Positions 46,697 to 57,897 of a DNA stretch of 64,000 nucleotides are shown piece by piece (positions within the stretch are counted from its first letter, which is position 1; every line of letters starts with the position of its first letter). The stretch is from Ctenosaura bakeri (taxonomy: Eukaryota > Chordata > Lepidosauria > Squamata > Iguanidae), in the NCBI GenBank assembly GCA_948474755.1, contig CAOLHI010001238.1, forward strand, positions 124,001 to 188,000, in the 5' to 3' direction. The notes beneath the pieces were generated by a model. It was not told the origin of the DNA. It worked only from the letters and a program-made list of their open reading frames with translations, and ran no database searches. The position numbers and the translations under genes were made by a program.

Positions 46697-47634
46697 TGTT
46701 ACCAGGTCATACACCCCCACACTTTAATATGGCTTAATTGGCGAAATATGATTTAATTGGCAAAATATATTAATTGGCACAAGTAGAAAATACACCCTGC
46801 TATGGCTGAATGGCCATGCCAGATAACAGGAAAAGGCTGGTTGAATGCATGCATTGTGAATTAGGTCAGAAGAAACCTCCAGGAGGAGCCAGGTCAGGAA
46901 ATCACCAGGAAACTCCAGTGATAATAAGTTTGTAGTTAGCCTTAATGACTAAGTCTTTTAGATAATAGCATCTAGAAGATTTCCATATGACAACTGATTG
47001 TCTTAACTCCTTTGCCTCTGTCCAAGCAAGCTTCCCTTTTGTCTTCCCACCTGTCCAACAGGTACCGAGCTGTCAGGAGAGGTCATCTAATGCTTAAGAC
47101 CATTCGCCGGTTCTGGACCTCATTGTCCACTCTGCAAATTCCATTGTTTACTCTGTTAGAGAGTCATTAACACTTTTGCCCTCCAGGCAAAAACAAGGTA
47201 CTTAATGCCCAGTTTTTGGCCAGTAAACTCACAGTATGCCAATTGCTGGTCGCCACTCTGCTGCTCCAATTTCTGTCTAAACGACGTCACTGCTTCTTTG
47301 CTGCTTTTTTGAATTGGGAAATATCACCCACTTCACCTGGAAATCTCGCTATCCAAAACTTTCCTTTCTTTTCCTTCAGTCTTGTGTGATTGTGTGACTG
47401 TTGGATCTTGTGTGTGTTTGATTGCAATTCCCCCGATAAAACATAATTAAGCTTATTTTTGGATCTCTGCCTGGTTCTTCCCTGCAGAAGTACTGGTAAA
47501 TATAGGTGTAAAAGATCTTGTTAGTTTACCGCCCCTCGCAGGCCTCCTATTTTGAGCTCATAATTCCACACCATTTCACAGAGATGCTGGCATTGCAGGT
47601 AGACCCCTGAGTCTCCCTCATTTAGGGGGTAACA
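46697..47634 (+). mobile_element. Solo LTR, family B, inserted in a SINE
   Basis: 938 bp from TGTTACC to GGTAACA. Flanking 4-mers are CTTG (46693-46696) and CTCA (47635-47638); two transitions apart, and the undisturbed SINE predicts CTCA. Shares with the LTR at 8693-9557 the CACTTTAATATGGCTTAATT region, the GATAAAACATAA signal region at 47438, GATCTTGTTAG, GGCCTCCTATTTTGAGC and the CCTGAGTCTCCC end. Its outer TGTTAC/GTAACA ends are like family A, but the interior is not. No coding region adjoins. Confidence 0.82.
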
Positions 47635-47785
47635 CTCAGAGGGTGATTTTGTCAGTTTCTTCCTCTGAAATGTACCCTACAGCACCTGATATTTATTGCC
47701 AGTCTCCCATCCAAGTACTAACCAGGGCTGACCCTGCTTAGCTTCCAAGATCAGGCATAATCTAGTGCCTTCTGCTCATGCATGC
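47635..47785 (-). mobile_element. 5S-headed SINE, 5' part with clear 5S rRNA sequence
   Basis: Plus-strand AGTCTCCCATCCAAGTACTA and ACCAGGGCTGACCCTGCTTA, then GCTTCCAAGATCAGG, are the exact complement of 5S rRNA (TAGTACTTGGATGGGAGACT, TAAGCAGGGT-AG, CCTGATCTTGGAAGC). The body (CTCTGAAATGTACCCTACAG, CACCTGATATTTATTG) follows. This is the best 5S-derived head in the window. It is not a 5S gene: the first third of 5S is missing and it is fused to SINE body. Confidence 0.9.
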
Positions 47786-48768
47786 TAGTTAGGTAAAAGG
47801 GCCTAAACTCCTTTTTGAGTTGTCTCACTCATGGGTAACTTATCCACTCTTTTCACATGGAATTGCCAACCTATGCATTTTTCAAGCATATATTTGCACT
47901 CATAGAGCCCTTATGAAAGCCACAATTCCAAGGAATTCATTTTCTCCATGAAATGCCACACTTCCACATAGAATGTGGAACATACACACAATCCAAAAAT
48001 GCCCTGTAACTGGCTGTACTTGCCTTTAAGTCAAAGCCAACAGCTAGGTCTGCCGAGACAGAAGCTCTAACAATGTCACAAAAGAAATTTACAGTCAAAT
48101 ATTTGCAGGCAAGTGTTCTAAAAACATTTGTTTTCAGGCTGTGGTCCATTGACAATTATGCAAACAGGAATGAAGAACTGGCAGAGAACCTGAGAAAGAT
48201 TCAGAAAAATTGTGCAAAGTAAGACACTTACTATAGGACTAATTACCCTAATTGGGTAACCCCAGAAGCGATTGAGAAAGTCCCATATTATGCTTATTCC
48301 ATCTCTCATTACCAGCAGGAGTTGCTAAACTGCAAGTTTGCCTAAATCCCAGAACTGCAGTTAAAGCAATGCCTCTAGGCAAGTACAGCATCATGATCCC
48401 ACCCTATGACAATCTTTCAGGTTCTGAGAGAATTAAAGTAGTGGAAGTGGAAAGACAATCAGGAAGCTGCAGTTCTGCTTCATGTGTGTCCCTTTTCTAC
48501 CAGAGTGGAAGTTTAGTCCTCCTCCTGAGACAGCCCATTTCACTGAAGAGCACATCAATATGGGAATTTCTTCATGCTTCGGTGCACAACTAGATCTTTG
48601 GGAAAGCCGTCTGGTAGAAACAGCTATAGAGTGGCAGTAGATTTATGATGGCAACATAATAACTTCTCTTTGTATTGTAGAAATTTTACACAGCCTAGGA
48701 TTTGCCTTACTTACAGGGTCAAGGTAAATTGTGCCAGGGACACTTTGCAGGATGGCAAATGTCTAATT
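47786..48768. other. Unassigned sequence
   Basis: No gene or recognised repeat in about 1 kb. Confidence 0.35.
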
Positions 48769-48808
48769 TAATTTAGTTTAATTTAATTTAATTTAACTTA
48801 ATTTAGTC
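48769..48808 (+). repeat. (TTTAA)n pentanucleotide repeat
   Basis: About eight TTTAA units with three substitutions. Confidence 0.85.
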
Positions 48809-49552
48809 TTCTGGTCAAAAACTCTATGTCTGAAATACCAAAGTATTTCCTGAAAATACTTTTGTTGAGAGGATGTTTTGTTCATCTTTAAAATGATATT
48901 ATTTTATTGTACGCTGCAATGCATTTTTTCAAATAGCTAGTGCTTCTATTTCTTTTCCCCAAAATGATTCCAGTAAATTGGGGTCATGTAGTAGATATAG
49001 CCATCTGTATCTATGATGATAAGGAGATATAGTCAAACAGACAGAATTACATGGTGACATAATGGGGTAGGAGGAATCATTTCAGACTGAAAGGGATTGG
49101 TTGCACAGCTGATCCTGGCCAATCAGGGACTGCATAAGGAGTATTCACTTATAAAATTGGACATATGCACATATCGTACATTTATATGTTTACATCAAAC
49201 GTAGAATTCCTGTTAGGGACCCCACCCATTACACGTCACACCAACACTGTTATCACCAAACAAAGATGCCTGCTGCTGAGATTCTCTGTGGCACTGCAGC
49301 TGCTGTTGGAATTCAGCTGAAACATCCTCATGGTGGCAGGAGGATGCAAGAGCAGAGACATGTTTGCATCCTATTAGTTATAATCTTACCACCTAATACT
49401 ACTGTCCTTCCTGTGTTGAAGGTCAAATATTGGCAGGAAGCAACCTACTCTCCTGTTCGGGCAAGGACCACGCCTGCAGAATTCTCCAGAAGAACAATTG
49501 TGACCTTTAAAACAGTATTCAGGAAAATCTTTCTCTTTCAACTCAGTACTAA
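48809..49552. other. Unassigned sequence
   Basis: No firm assignment. A 120-codon open frame (49266-49628) crosses into the MITE and is therefore not a gene. Confidence 0.35.
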
Positions 49553-49984
49553 GGCCCTTTTCGCACACCATTTCACATGCGAAAGGGCCTCCGGAGCATC
49601 GCATGACTGCAAGGACTGTTTCACATGACGTCCTCACAATTGCACTATGGTGCTGGGGCCAGTAGGCAGTGATTGCGGAATATATCATTTTTGGCTTCTT
49701 GCCAAAAATGATGCACGATTGTGCATTACTCCTGGGCCCCACACGCACTTACCTTGCATGCGGAGCCTCTGGAGATGAGGCCCTCACGCTTCCTTCCCCA
49801 GCACAGCCTGGGAAAGTACCTGGCTGTGCTGTGGAATGAAGGGGCAGAGCCCTCACGCTTCCTTCCAGCCAGCAAGGAGCTGCTGTGGAGAAGAAGCGGA
49901 GGGGATGTGAATGCCTCTCGGAAGAGGCTTTTCACAGGATCCCTGCACATTCATGCCGGAATCAGGTAAGGTGCGAAAAGGGCC
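49553..49984. mobile_element. Harbinger-like MITE, diverged relative (copy 3)
   Basis: 432 bp with ends GGCCCTTTTCGCACACC and its complement, flanked by TAA at 49550-49552 and 49985-49987. The interior differs from copies 1, 2, 4 and 5. It has an 86-nt hairpin (49655-49740) with a perfect core ATCATTTTTGGC (49684-49695) / GCCAAAAATGAT (49701-49712) and GGGGCC / GGCCCC at its base. The left end also pairs with a second copy of itself (TGCGAAAGGGCC near 49578-49589). No transposase. Same end sequence and target size, so a sister family. Confidence 0.78.
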
Positions 49985-51475
49985 TAAGGCTCTTTGTCTC
50001 CAGGCTCACCCTGGTCTTGAAGGAGAGAAGGAGGTTAATGGTCTATTGGGATTCCATCTCCCTCAGTTGCCCCATTCCACAATCCAAGAGGTTTGAGTAT
50101 GTGTATTTAAAGATGGGCAGCCAGAACACAATGGGAATTTTGTTGGTGTATAACCCACCTTGCTGCTCAACAATCTGCCTCTTGGAACTGTTTGAAATGA
50201 TTTCAGCAGTGCTGTTGGAATCCCAGCACATTGTTGTGCTAGGGGATTTCAGTATTCATGCTGAGGTTGCTCTGTCAAGAACTTCATGTTCTTCATGGGT
50301 CTGTCCCAAGTAATATTTGGTGCCACTTTTTGCTGCAGGACAAACCCTGGGTTTAGTTTTCTGTACGTGGGGAGGGGGGTGTTGGTGATCTGGCTGTGGA
50401 GGAACAGTCTGTAACTCGATTGTCATGAACAATTCTTCAACCTGGTGGGACTTGGAGCCTCTACAAGGATGAGTGCTAATTAAGATGGTCTGTACCAGGA
50501 GGCTTATGGAACCAAGTGCCCTCCTGATGGCTCCTGGGGAATCTCCTGTTGCTGTGGCAGATGAAGCTGTCAAAGTTCTGGCTGATCTCTGCATTGGAAA
50601 AAAAAGCTAGGGTGGTGGACACAGTGGTTCCCTGAATAATCTTTTTGATTGAGTGGAACTAGTGGTGTTATTAGGGTTCAGGCAGTGATTAAATGAGTGC
50701 AATAAAAATGGAAAATGGTGGAAAATTGGAGCAGTTATGTACAAACACAGGCTACAGTCCCTTGGAAGGCCCACTCTGTGGTGATTATGTAGAGTCAGGG
50801 AGTGGTTCCACACTGCGTGAAAGACAGTGGTGAGGCTTTTACTGGGGGTGAGGGGAACCCTCTTTGAATCTCACTGTATTAGACAATTACCAACCAGTCT
50901 CCATTACCCCTTTTTTGAGCAGGGTTCTGGAGTGTGCTTTTACCTCTCAGCTCCAAGGGTTCTTGGATGAAACAGATTATCTAGATCCATTACAGTCTGG
51001 CTTTCCAGCTTGATAATTGAACAGAGAGTATTTGGTCACCTTGGTGAATGTTCTATACTGGGAACTTTATGGGGAGGAAAAGGGTGAGAATGTGGAAGAG
51101 AGCCTTTTCAATGGCTGTTTCTATGTCATGGATCTTCCTCCAGTGGGAGGCTTGGTTAGACCCCTCACTGCTCTTTTTCTCTGGTAGGCAAATGCCTTCC
51201 TATTTAAACAGACCTGCAACACTTAACTGGTTGGGGTAGAATGATACGGAATGGGTGTGATGTTTTAAATATGCAACATGTGTTTTAGGTGGTTTAGTTG
51301 TTTTAAATGAATGTCTTAAAAGTAACGTGTTAATTGGATTGATTGCTTTTTAAACTTATTACCACATACTATTTTAGCTATTTCATTTTAACCTGTATGA
51401 TAATTCACTCTGAATCCTATTTTTGGAAAAAGTGCAGGAGATAAATCAAATAAATACATTTTAAAAAGTAAAATA
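49985..51475 (+). mobile_element. L2-type LINE relic (endonuclease to 3' tail, deleted inside)
   Basis: Order: endonuclease (50060-50300), a linker (50330-50600, AAGQTLGLVFCTW and VADEAVKVLADLCIG), RT start (50880-51010, NYQPVSITPFLS and SQLQGFLDETDYLDPLQSGF), then directly the C-terminal block (51060-51200, RVRMWKRAFSMAVS, PSLLFFSGRQ) and an A-rich tail ending GGAGATAAATCAAATAAATA. Most of the RT, including YADD, is deleted. Confidence 0.82.
50061..50313 (+). pseudogene. L2 ORF2 endonuclease domain (partial)
   Basis: Frame gives KRFEYVYLKMGSQNTMGILL, VYNPPCC and HIVVLGDFSIHAEVAL. VY-PP and GDF-IH are motifs of the apurinic/apyrimidinic-type endonuclease of L2/CR1 elements, which nicks target DNA for reverse transcription. 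The usual asparagine of GDFNIH is serine here. The frame ends at a TAA at 50311-50313, too early for the protein. Confidence 0.82.
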
Positions 51476-53164
51476 AAATACTCTCTAGAGTCCTTTTCAC
51501 ACATACCCAACCATGCAGAACAGACTCATGGCAAAATGTGTCCCATGTGGGTGGGTGACAGTGGGTTGGGTCTCCACACAAAGATATGGAACTCGTCCTA
51601 ACACATCAGCCTTGTAAAATTCTACATCTTAAAATTTATATTTTATTTTAGCATTCATTCTTTTTCTCTCTCTCTCCTGTTGCCCCTTTTATGCCCATCA
51701 TGCACTTCACTTGAAGGAGCATACATTGAGCAATACCAGTTGTCTTTCTAATAAAATCTGTGCTTTGTAGCCACCCGTACGTCCCTTTTGTTGAGTGCTG
51801 CACATTAAATAAAGCATGTAATATAACTTTTAGTATACTTACCCTTTCTTTTTCTTTTGGAAGATTTATTTAGTCTTCAAAATCCTTCTATCAAGGTTGT
51901 GAGCTTATGACCACCCAGGGGCCATGTTAAATTATGGCAGGTACATTAGGTCCTGTGCTTGTGAAACTCTGAATTGTCCCATCATTCTTCATTGCGGATA
52001 TAATGGGCATATTCCTGGTTGTGTGAAACAAGAGCCTGCCTTGGTGAGCAGCAGTAAACTAAGCATGAGCTTTGAGGGACTTCTTGTTGGAGTTCACAGC
52101 AGCAATGAACCATTTACTGAGGTACTGAAATGTGCTTGCAGAAAGTTACCTTAAAAATAAATGAATGCACCTGAGTAACTGACTAAATGCTCATAGCACT
52201 CAGGGCTAGAAATTAAAGATCGTTGCCAGAGTTCGGAGAAACAATGGGATTGTTTCAGATATTTCAGATATTGCTCTGGAAGAACGGTGCGGTACTTGAT
52301 CGTGTCACTTTATTTGTGATGTATGTGCTATTATTATACGGTTTTCAAATGCACTATCTCATGCTTCCCCTCCTTTCCCCTCCTCTGTGACTGCAGGCAC
52401 AGGACAAATTACAGTCATTTAATGAACCAGCCGAACTGTGTATTTATGATTCTCATCTTAATCAATGTCTGCTCCTGTTTCTTATTTGCTCTCTCCTATT
52501 CAAATCTAGCCCCAAATCAAAGATTATTCATTCTCCAATTACAATTGAAAGTAGGAGGTGCAAACCCCAGGACTACTGGTTGAACATATACCACATTCCA
52601 CTCCATGTACCTCTCTGTATCCTGACCCATCCAATGCTGCTGCTGCTATCTCTGCCTTGGGAGAAGGGTTGTCAAACAACTAGAATAATAGTCTGGTCAT
52701 TCATACATTCATTCATTCTGCTTTATTTTAATTATTCAGTTGAAATTACAACCTAAATCTCAGTTATATATGTTTAGTTATATTAAAAATTTATCACAAG
52801 CAACACTGCATGATAACCCCCCACCATATCTTTTAACAGCAGTTAGATTAATATAATCAAAGAAATGGGAAAATGAGCACTCATAGATCTGATGAAATGA
52901 AATGAAATTTCTCTGTAAAAACCTCATATATAATTACTTTGGGGTGGGAGTTAGGAAAGTGAAGCACATGGACTGCAAGTGGCCTCTGAGCCTTTCTTCA
53001 GTGTCCCCCCAAGTCCTTCCCCAAACATTCCCCAAAACAAGCAAACAAAAAAATCTGGGGCTGATTTTTAGACACTTTTCTCTAAAACTGTCTGAAAACA
53101 CTTTTCAGAGGTCTCTTTCTCTCTTTTTAAAGATAGGTTAAAATAGGTGGGAAAATGTGGGAAA
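51476..53164. other. Unassigned; possible conserved noncoding part
   Basis: No repeat recognised from 51480 to about 53160. 52200-52520 lacks repeats and has more CpG than its surroundings, with motifs such as ATTACAGTCATTTAATGAAC. Candidate only. Confidence 0.3.
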
Positions 53165-53211
53165 TGGAACTAGATATAATGGTGCATTGCTTCTAGTGTG
53201 CCCAGGAGATA

Positions 53212-53275
53212 TGGGTGTAGACCATGGGGTTGGACTGGATAGCCCCTGGGGTCTCTTCCAACTCTATGATTCTAT
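53212..53275 (+). mobile_element. CR1 LINE 3' terminus, upstream of a MITE
   Basis: GGGGTTGGACTGGATAGCCC, CTGGGGTCTCTTCCAACTC and TATGATTCTAT are the last 60 bp of CR1. The ATTCTATG tail is interrupted by the MITE at 53276 and resumes at 53709 with TATGATTCATTG. Confidence 0.88.
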
Positions 53276-53708
53276 GGCCTTTTCCACAACGGGCGAGGGA
53301 ATCACCCCGCGCCGCTACTCACTGGACCTTTCAGCTCCTCGGTCTGGTCCATGGCGCTCCAGAGCAGTGTGTGCTCGTCAATACGCACTGCTCCAGCGTC
53401 CCAAATGGCGGCTTCCGGTTGGTCGACGGTCTCGACCAACCGTTGAAGCTCGCCAGCCTAAAGCCCACCCCCGGGCAGATTGCAGGCTCGCATTGGTGCG
53501 AGTCTGTGAATCTGCATAAGGGGAGCAGGCTCGCACTGGCATGCTGCGTGCTTTTGAAAAGCATGCTGGAGGACCACTTGGGGTCGTTCTGGGATGGACT
53601 GAGGTGCGGATCTACCTTAAATAGGTCCGACCCAGTCAGGTCTGAGGTGCAGACCTCCTCCTTGGAGGACGGACTGCGCTGTTTCAAAAACCCTGTGTGG
53701 AAAAGGCC
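53276..53708 (+). mobile_element. Harbinger-like multi-hairpin MITE, copy 4
   Basis: 433 bp, ends GGCCTTTTCCACAACGGG and complement of GGCCTTTTCCACACAGGG, with TAT at 53273-53275 and 53709-53711. Hairpins: GAGCAGTG/CACTGCTC near 53362-53392, GGTTGGTCGA (53417-53426)/TCGACCAACC (53432-53441), a long stem around 53474-53514 on loop TTGG, a collapsed GCTTTTGAAAAGC, CGGA (53607-53610)/TCCG (53626-53629) and CCTCC/GGAGG. About 85% like copy 1 by eye in the middle. Its 168- and 118-aa open frames are by-products of GC-rich stems. Confidence 0.85.
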
Positions 53709-53711
53709 TAT

Positions 53712-55324
53712 GATTCATTGTGGGGTTTAGTCACTAGGTGGCACTAGATCTAAGGGGAGATTCAGGAATTTTGTGTTAGTTTATTTATGTGTTAGAAATA
53801 TTTGTCAATCACTTTTCAGTCCCTAATGCTCCCAAAGTGTGTATAATAAAATAAACAATTGCTTAACAACAGATTAAAAACAATTCGAAAGACCACAAGC
53901 TGTTGCTGTACTCTGTTTGGGTAAGATGTTGTTTTTGTTGTTGTTGTTTTGCAGTTATTGTTGAGTTTCCTGACTGCTGTGTTCCCTAAACCTTCCATGA
54001 TAGTAGGAATGCTAATGACTAAATATATAGGCCTGATGCTAGAAGAGGAAATTCCCCACTAGTATATTTGCACTGGATTACATTTTGGGGACAAGTTATC
54101 ATGCCAAATGCTTAGATAAGAGCTTGTGTAACTCTTTGTATAAACATGTGGAATTACTTGAACAACATTTGCACATCCAGTTACTCAGAATCTTCTGAAA
54201 CCTGTTGGATAACCACTTGTCACAATTTGCTACACAGTAAGAACATTGCACTGAAAAGCTCTTGCATAGCCCTTGAGCTCGCTAGGAAAATGTGCCATTG
54301 GCACATTGACCTTGCTGTCTATATAATCAGCTCACTGAGCAGATTCCGTATGACCAGGTGCCTCAAAACATCCAAAAGTCCATCTGATTTAGGGCTTCAG
54401 ACACTGCTGGGCATAGGTTATGGTGCTTACAGGACTAGGCATTACTTCTAAGGAAAGAATTTGAGACAATCTGGCTCCAAAGTTCTGACAGCTTCCATGT
54501 CTTAGTCCCCACGTTTTTTAAATCCATTAAATTTTTATGTTTTATTATATTGGGAACAACTTGAACTTATTAATGTCAATTTCACCAAAAGGTGTTTCAT
54601 AATAAGTAGCTTGGGGTGTAGAATTGAGAATATAAAGGGGGAATTCCTCATTCTAACTCTATGTTACATTTACATGTGCCAACCCCATTGCTAATAGCCT
54701 GATTCCCCATCCTACCCTTCCTCCAATATTTTTCAGACCTAGGAAACAAGAGCCACTATGGCTTTGAATTAGCTTGATGGGTACTGCTCCTCATTGAATA
54801 AATACATAAAGTCATAAGGTTGGTAGAAAGAAGCCACTGAATTTGGGTACAGAATATATTGAGATCTGAACTCCTGAACTGGTTGCATGATTAGATAGAT
54901 AACTAAATTTGATGATGAGAGAACAGTGGGATAATGATGTTGAAGAGGAAGAGTTGAAATTGTTGTTCATTGCCTTTGGAAATATTCTTGGCATTCTTGA
55001 CCACCTCTTCACTTCCTCTTCTTGGAGAATTTTTCAGCAATCTTATGATAACATCTGCACATTCAGTTCTATTTCCCTCTCATACATTCCAATTCAATTC
55101 TCTTTGCTTACTCTTACTTGTGTTAACATGGAACCATAGTGCATGGGCTCAGTGTGTAACAGTGACGCTAGCCCCATTCTTTATGTCTCATCCAAGTCTA
55201 CTTCAGACAGCTGAATCAGTCACCTTTCTGTTTCTTTGATGGTGCTTTGTCTTTAAAACCCTTGATTGGTTTCCTATCTACTCCTGGAGCCAATTAAGTC
55301 TTCTGTACTTCAGTGAAGAACTAT
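53712..55324. other. Mostly unassigned sequence
   Basis: No gene. A TTG-type run lies at 53929-53949. Open frames up to 101 codons lack any motif that I recognise. Confidence 0.35.
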
Positions 55325-55404
55325 TGCTCTCTGGCTGAGAATTCTAATACCCCTCCCTAAACTGTAAATGGGACCATGGCAGTTAACGCAGAATCACAGT
55401 GCAA
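55325..55404. mobile_element. Foldback MITE fragment
   Basis: CTCTCTGGCTGAGAATTCTA and CCCTCCCTAAACTGTAAA are the complement of the interior seen at 23808-23890. It lies 135 bp from the fuller copy at 55540. Confidence 0.5.
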
Positions 55405-55539
55405 CAATTGTGCAGATTCAAAGTCTCCTTTCTTGCTGTCCTGTGTATTTGAAATGAACACCTCACACAAAGGCAATCTCTCCTATTTTTTCCACACCCT
55501 TCCTCAAAAATCTGTCTTTGCCCAATAATAAATAAATAA

Positions 55540-55740
55540 GGCAATTTCCTCACTACACTGTTACAGTGCTATTATTCCACTTTGAACATCCTATGGAATC
55601 CTGGGGTTTGTGGTCTAGGAAGAGACATTCAGAATCCTCAGCCAGAGAGCTCTTTGGCCTCAGTAAACTACAAACTCCAGAATTCCACAGGATGTTGAAA
55701 GTGGAATAATAGCTCTATAACAGTCTAGGGTGGAAATGGC
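55540..55740. mobile_element. Foldback MITE
   Basis: 201 bp. Left arm CTGTTACAGTGCTATTATTC, CACTTTGAACATCC and GGAATCCTGGGGTTTG pair with the right arm (GGATGTTGAAAGTGGAATAA, TAGCTCTATAACAG). Ends GGCAATTTCC and, complemented, GCCATTTCC. The centre (AGACATTCAGAATCCTCAGC, CAGAGAGCTC) is longer than in the copy at 33675. Target duplication unclear. Confidence 0.8.
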
Positions 55741-57345
55741 TTTAATTTATTCATTTTTGGCTCAACACTCTGCTTCCATGCTCTACAGTAACTCAGGCTG
55801 TAATCAAACTTCATGCTTAACTAAAAGAAATATACATTATTTGTCTGATTGCTTGTGCAAACCCTTCCCTTCCCTCCTGAGGAGGAGGAAGAGGAGGAAT
55901 GATAGTGACATCATTTGATGTTTGAACTGGGCCATTGATTCAAAACAGGAAATGTCTTCCTATAAAGCCTTAACAATCCTCAGAAAACCAATAACCACCC
56001 TTGTGCTCAAACCCTGATGGAAAATAAGGTGTTTTTTTTCCCCTAAGCAAACTTTGCTTAGCAAACAGGATCCAATTTCAGTGAAAAATAAAAAAGATGC
56101 TTTTTGTAACTCCTTCTCTTGACAACAGGTACTCTTGTTTTATTTGAGAATGACTCTCTGAGTAGGTAGCAGGTGAATCCCCAATGGGAACAAAAACTTG
56201 ATTCTGTCTGAGCATAGGTTACTGAATGCTCTGCCATATAATAATTGATTTTGTGATACATCAAGTGGGAGTTCACTTGGAGCTTATTGAACTTTTCACT
56301 GAGGGCCTCTGGCTGATCATGAATTGGGATCCCAAAGGTGAAGAGCCAGTGCGTGACACACGCAGCCTTTAGCCCTCAGAACAGTCTTTTAACTTGCATT
56401 TTCTTCTATTAATCTAATATGATAGATCTACCTCCACTAAGGTCTAAATGTGTGCAGAGTCTCATTATGATGGCTAAGTTGTCTTCGGAGATAATCACCA
56501 AAGGAATGTTTTATAAAAAATGAGAGTGGGGGGAGAGAATATGCCTAGAAAGCCTGGATTTTTTTTAATTCTGTTGTTTTAGCGAAGAGGTTTTGGATGC
56601 TGATAGGAAAGTCACTATAGCTATAGGGCACATTTAATTGCCTTTTAGAAACTTCTTTTAATCCTATAATAGCAAAAAATTAAATCAGTGCTGACAATTT
56701 TTTTTTGTTGCCAGAAGAAGGTAGTAAAAGGGTAAAGAAATAATTGTTAGTTCTGAGAATATAATTAGCAACTCTAATGCTTTAATCTAAAAAAAAAAAA
56801 TGCATATTTTGAGCCAGAGTGAATGATTAAAGAAAAGATATTGGAAGCCTTTGAAAAAAAAGTTCAGTGTTTGTTTTCTAATTGTAAATTATGATCATTA
56901 TAATTAGCTCATTTAGTGCATTTATTATATAAACAAAATATGGATATACAGAAGTTGTGTGATATATTTTGGAGAAAATATATTGATATATTTGGGGAAA
57001 AACTTTCAATGCTGAGTGGGATGAAGAGGTTTAAAAAATGGGAATGACACCCCCTCCCCCCACACACATCCATGCTTTTTGTTTAAAATTAATGTAAACG
57101 TAAAGGAATTGCCATGAGGTGCATGAGAAGGCAGTGGGTTGAGCTCTAACTTCCATTAGTCGACTTTTGTTCCAAAACTGGGCTTTCCCTCCTTCTTGCT
57201 GCAGCATTTCTGCCCCACCACTCCAAAACAATTCCTTCAGATTGACATGGAAAGATCACAGAGAGGCTCAAATAGAAGGTCTCAAAAGACAAAACAGGAT
57301 TCCCACAAAAGTGTTTTCAGCTCATACAAGAATATCTTTGGGTCT
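55741..57345. other. Repeat-poor AT-rich sequence
   Basis: No gene or recognised repeat. 56600-56960 is dense in ATTA/TAAT motifs (TATAATTAGCAACTC, GATCATTATAATTAGCTC) and may be a conserved noncoding element. Confidence 0.3.
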
Positions 57346-57368
57346 CTCTCTCTCTCTGTGTGTGTGTT
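57342..57368 (+). repeat. (CT)n/(GT)n simple repeat
   Basis: CTCTCTCTCTCTCTGTGTGTGTG, short. Confidence 0.85.
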
Positions 57369-57690
57369 AGAGAGGAGGGGAGGTAAGGAAAATATTCTGG
57401 AAATATAGATGTAGTAGGTTTCTGTTCTTTGGAATCTGAAGATGGGGCAGCCATTTAGGGAGAGTGGCAGATCTTCTCTTACCCAGCAACCTCCACTGTT
57501 CTGAGAAAATAGGCTGACTGCTTACAGCAATGGGGGACTTCATATTTGTTGTTATGTTGCTACATCAGTTCTTTATATCTCTAGACTCAGTAAGTCCCTT
57601 GTACCGTCAGCTGAAAATGTTTTATTTTGCTCCTTGTCTTCTTCCCTGGGCAAGGTAAGGGAGCTAGGAGACAACAGAGAGGTATCAGCT

Positions 57691-57897
57691 AGTGCCTCCA
57701 AGTTGTTTCCAACTTATGGAGACCCTAAAGTGACCTTATCATGGTGTTTTCTTGGCAAGATTTTTTTCAGATGGGGTTTTCTCATGCCTTCCTCTGAGGA
57801 TGAGAGATTGTGACTTTCCATGATCAAACAGGGATTTGAATCCTGGTCTTCAGGGTTGTAGTCCAGTGCTCAAGCCACTACACCAAGCTAGCTCTCA
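57691..57897 (-). mobile_element. tRNA-headed CORE/MIR-like SINE
   Basis: Plus-strand AGTGCCTCCAAGTTGTTTCC, TATGGAGACCCTAAAGTGAC, TTTTCTTGGCAAGATTTTTT, GCCTTCCTCTGAGGATGAGA and TAGTCCAGTGCTCAAGCCAC are the complement of the copy at 30346. Near full length; it has the tRNA-like head at the right end (GAGAGCTAGCTTGGTGTAGT on minus). Confidence 0.85.

Noticed and set aside
47700..47765. A 5S rRNA gene
   Set aside because: Only part of 5S is present and it is fused to SINE body; similar fragments occur elsewhere in the window.
49266..49628. 120-codon plus frame and overlapping minus frame
   Set aside because: Runs into MITE copy 3; no recognisable protein family.
53224..53730. 168-codon open frame and an opposing 118-codon frame
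   Set aside because: Both lie across MITE copy 4; palindromic GC-rich stems give open frames on both strands. No domain seen.
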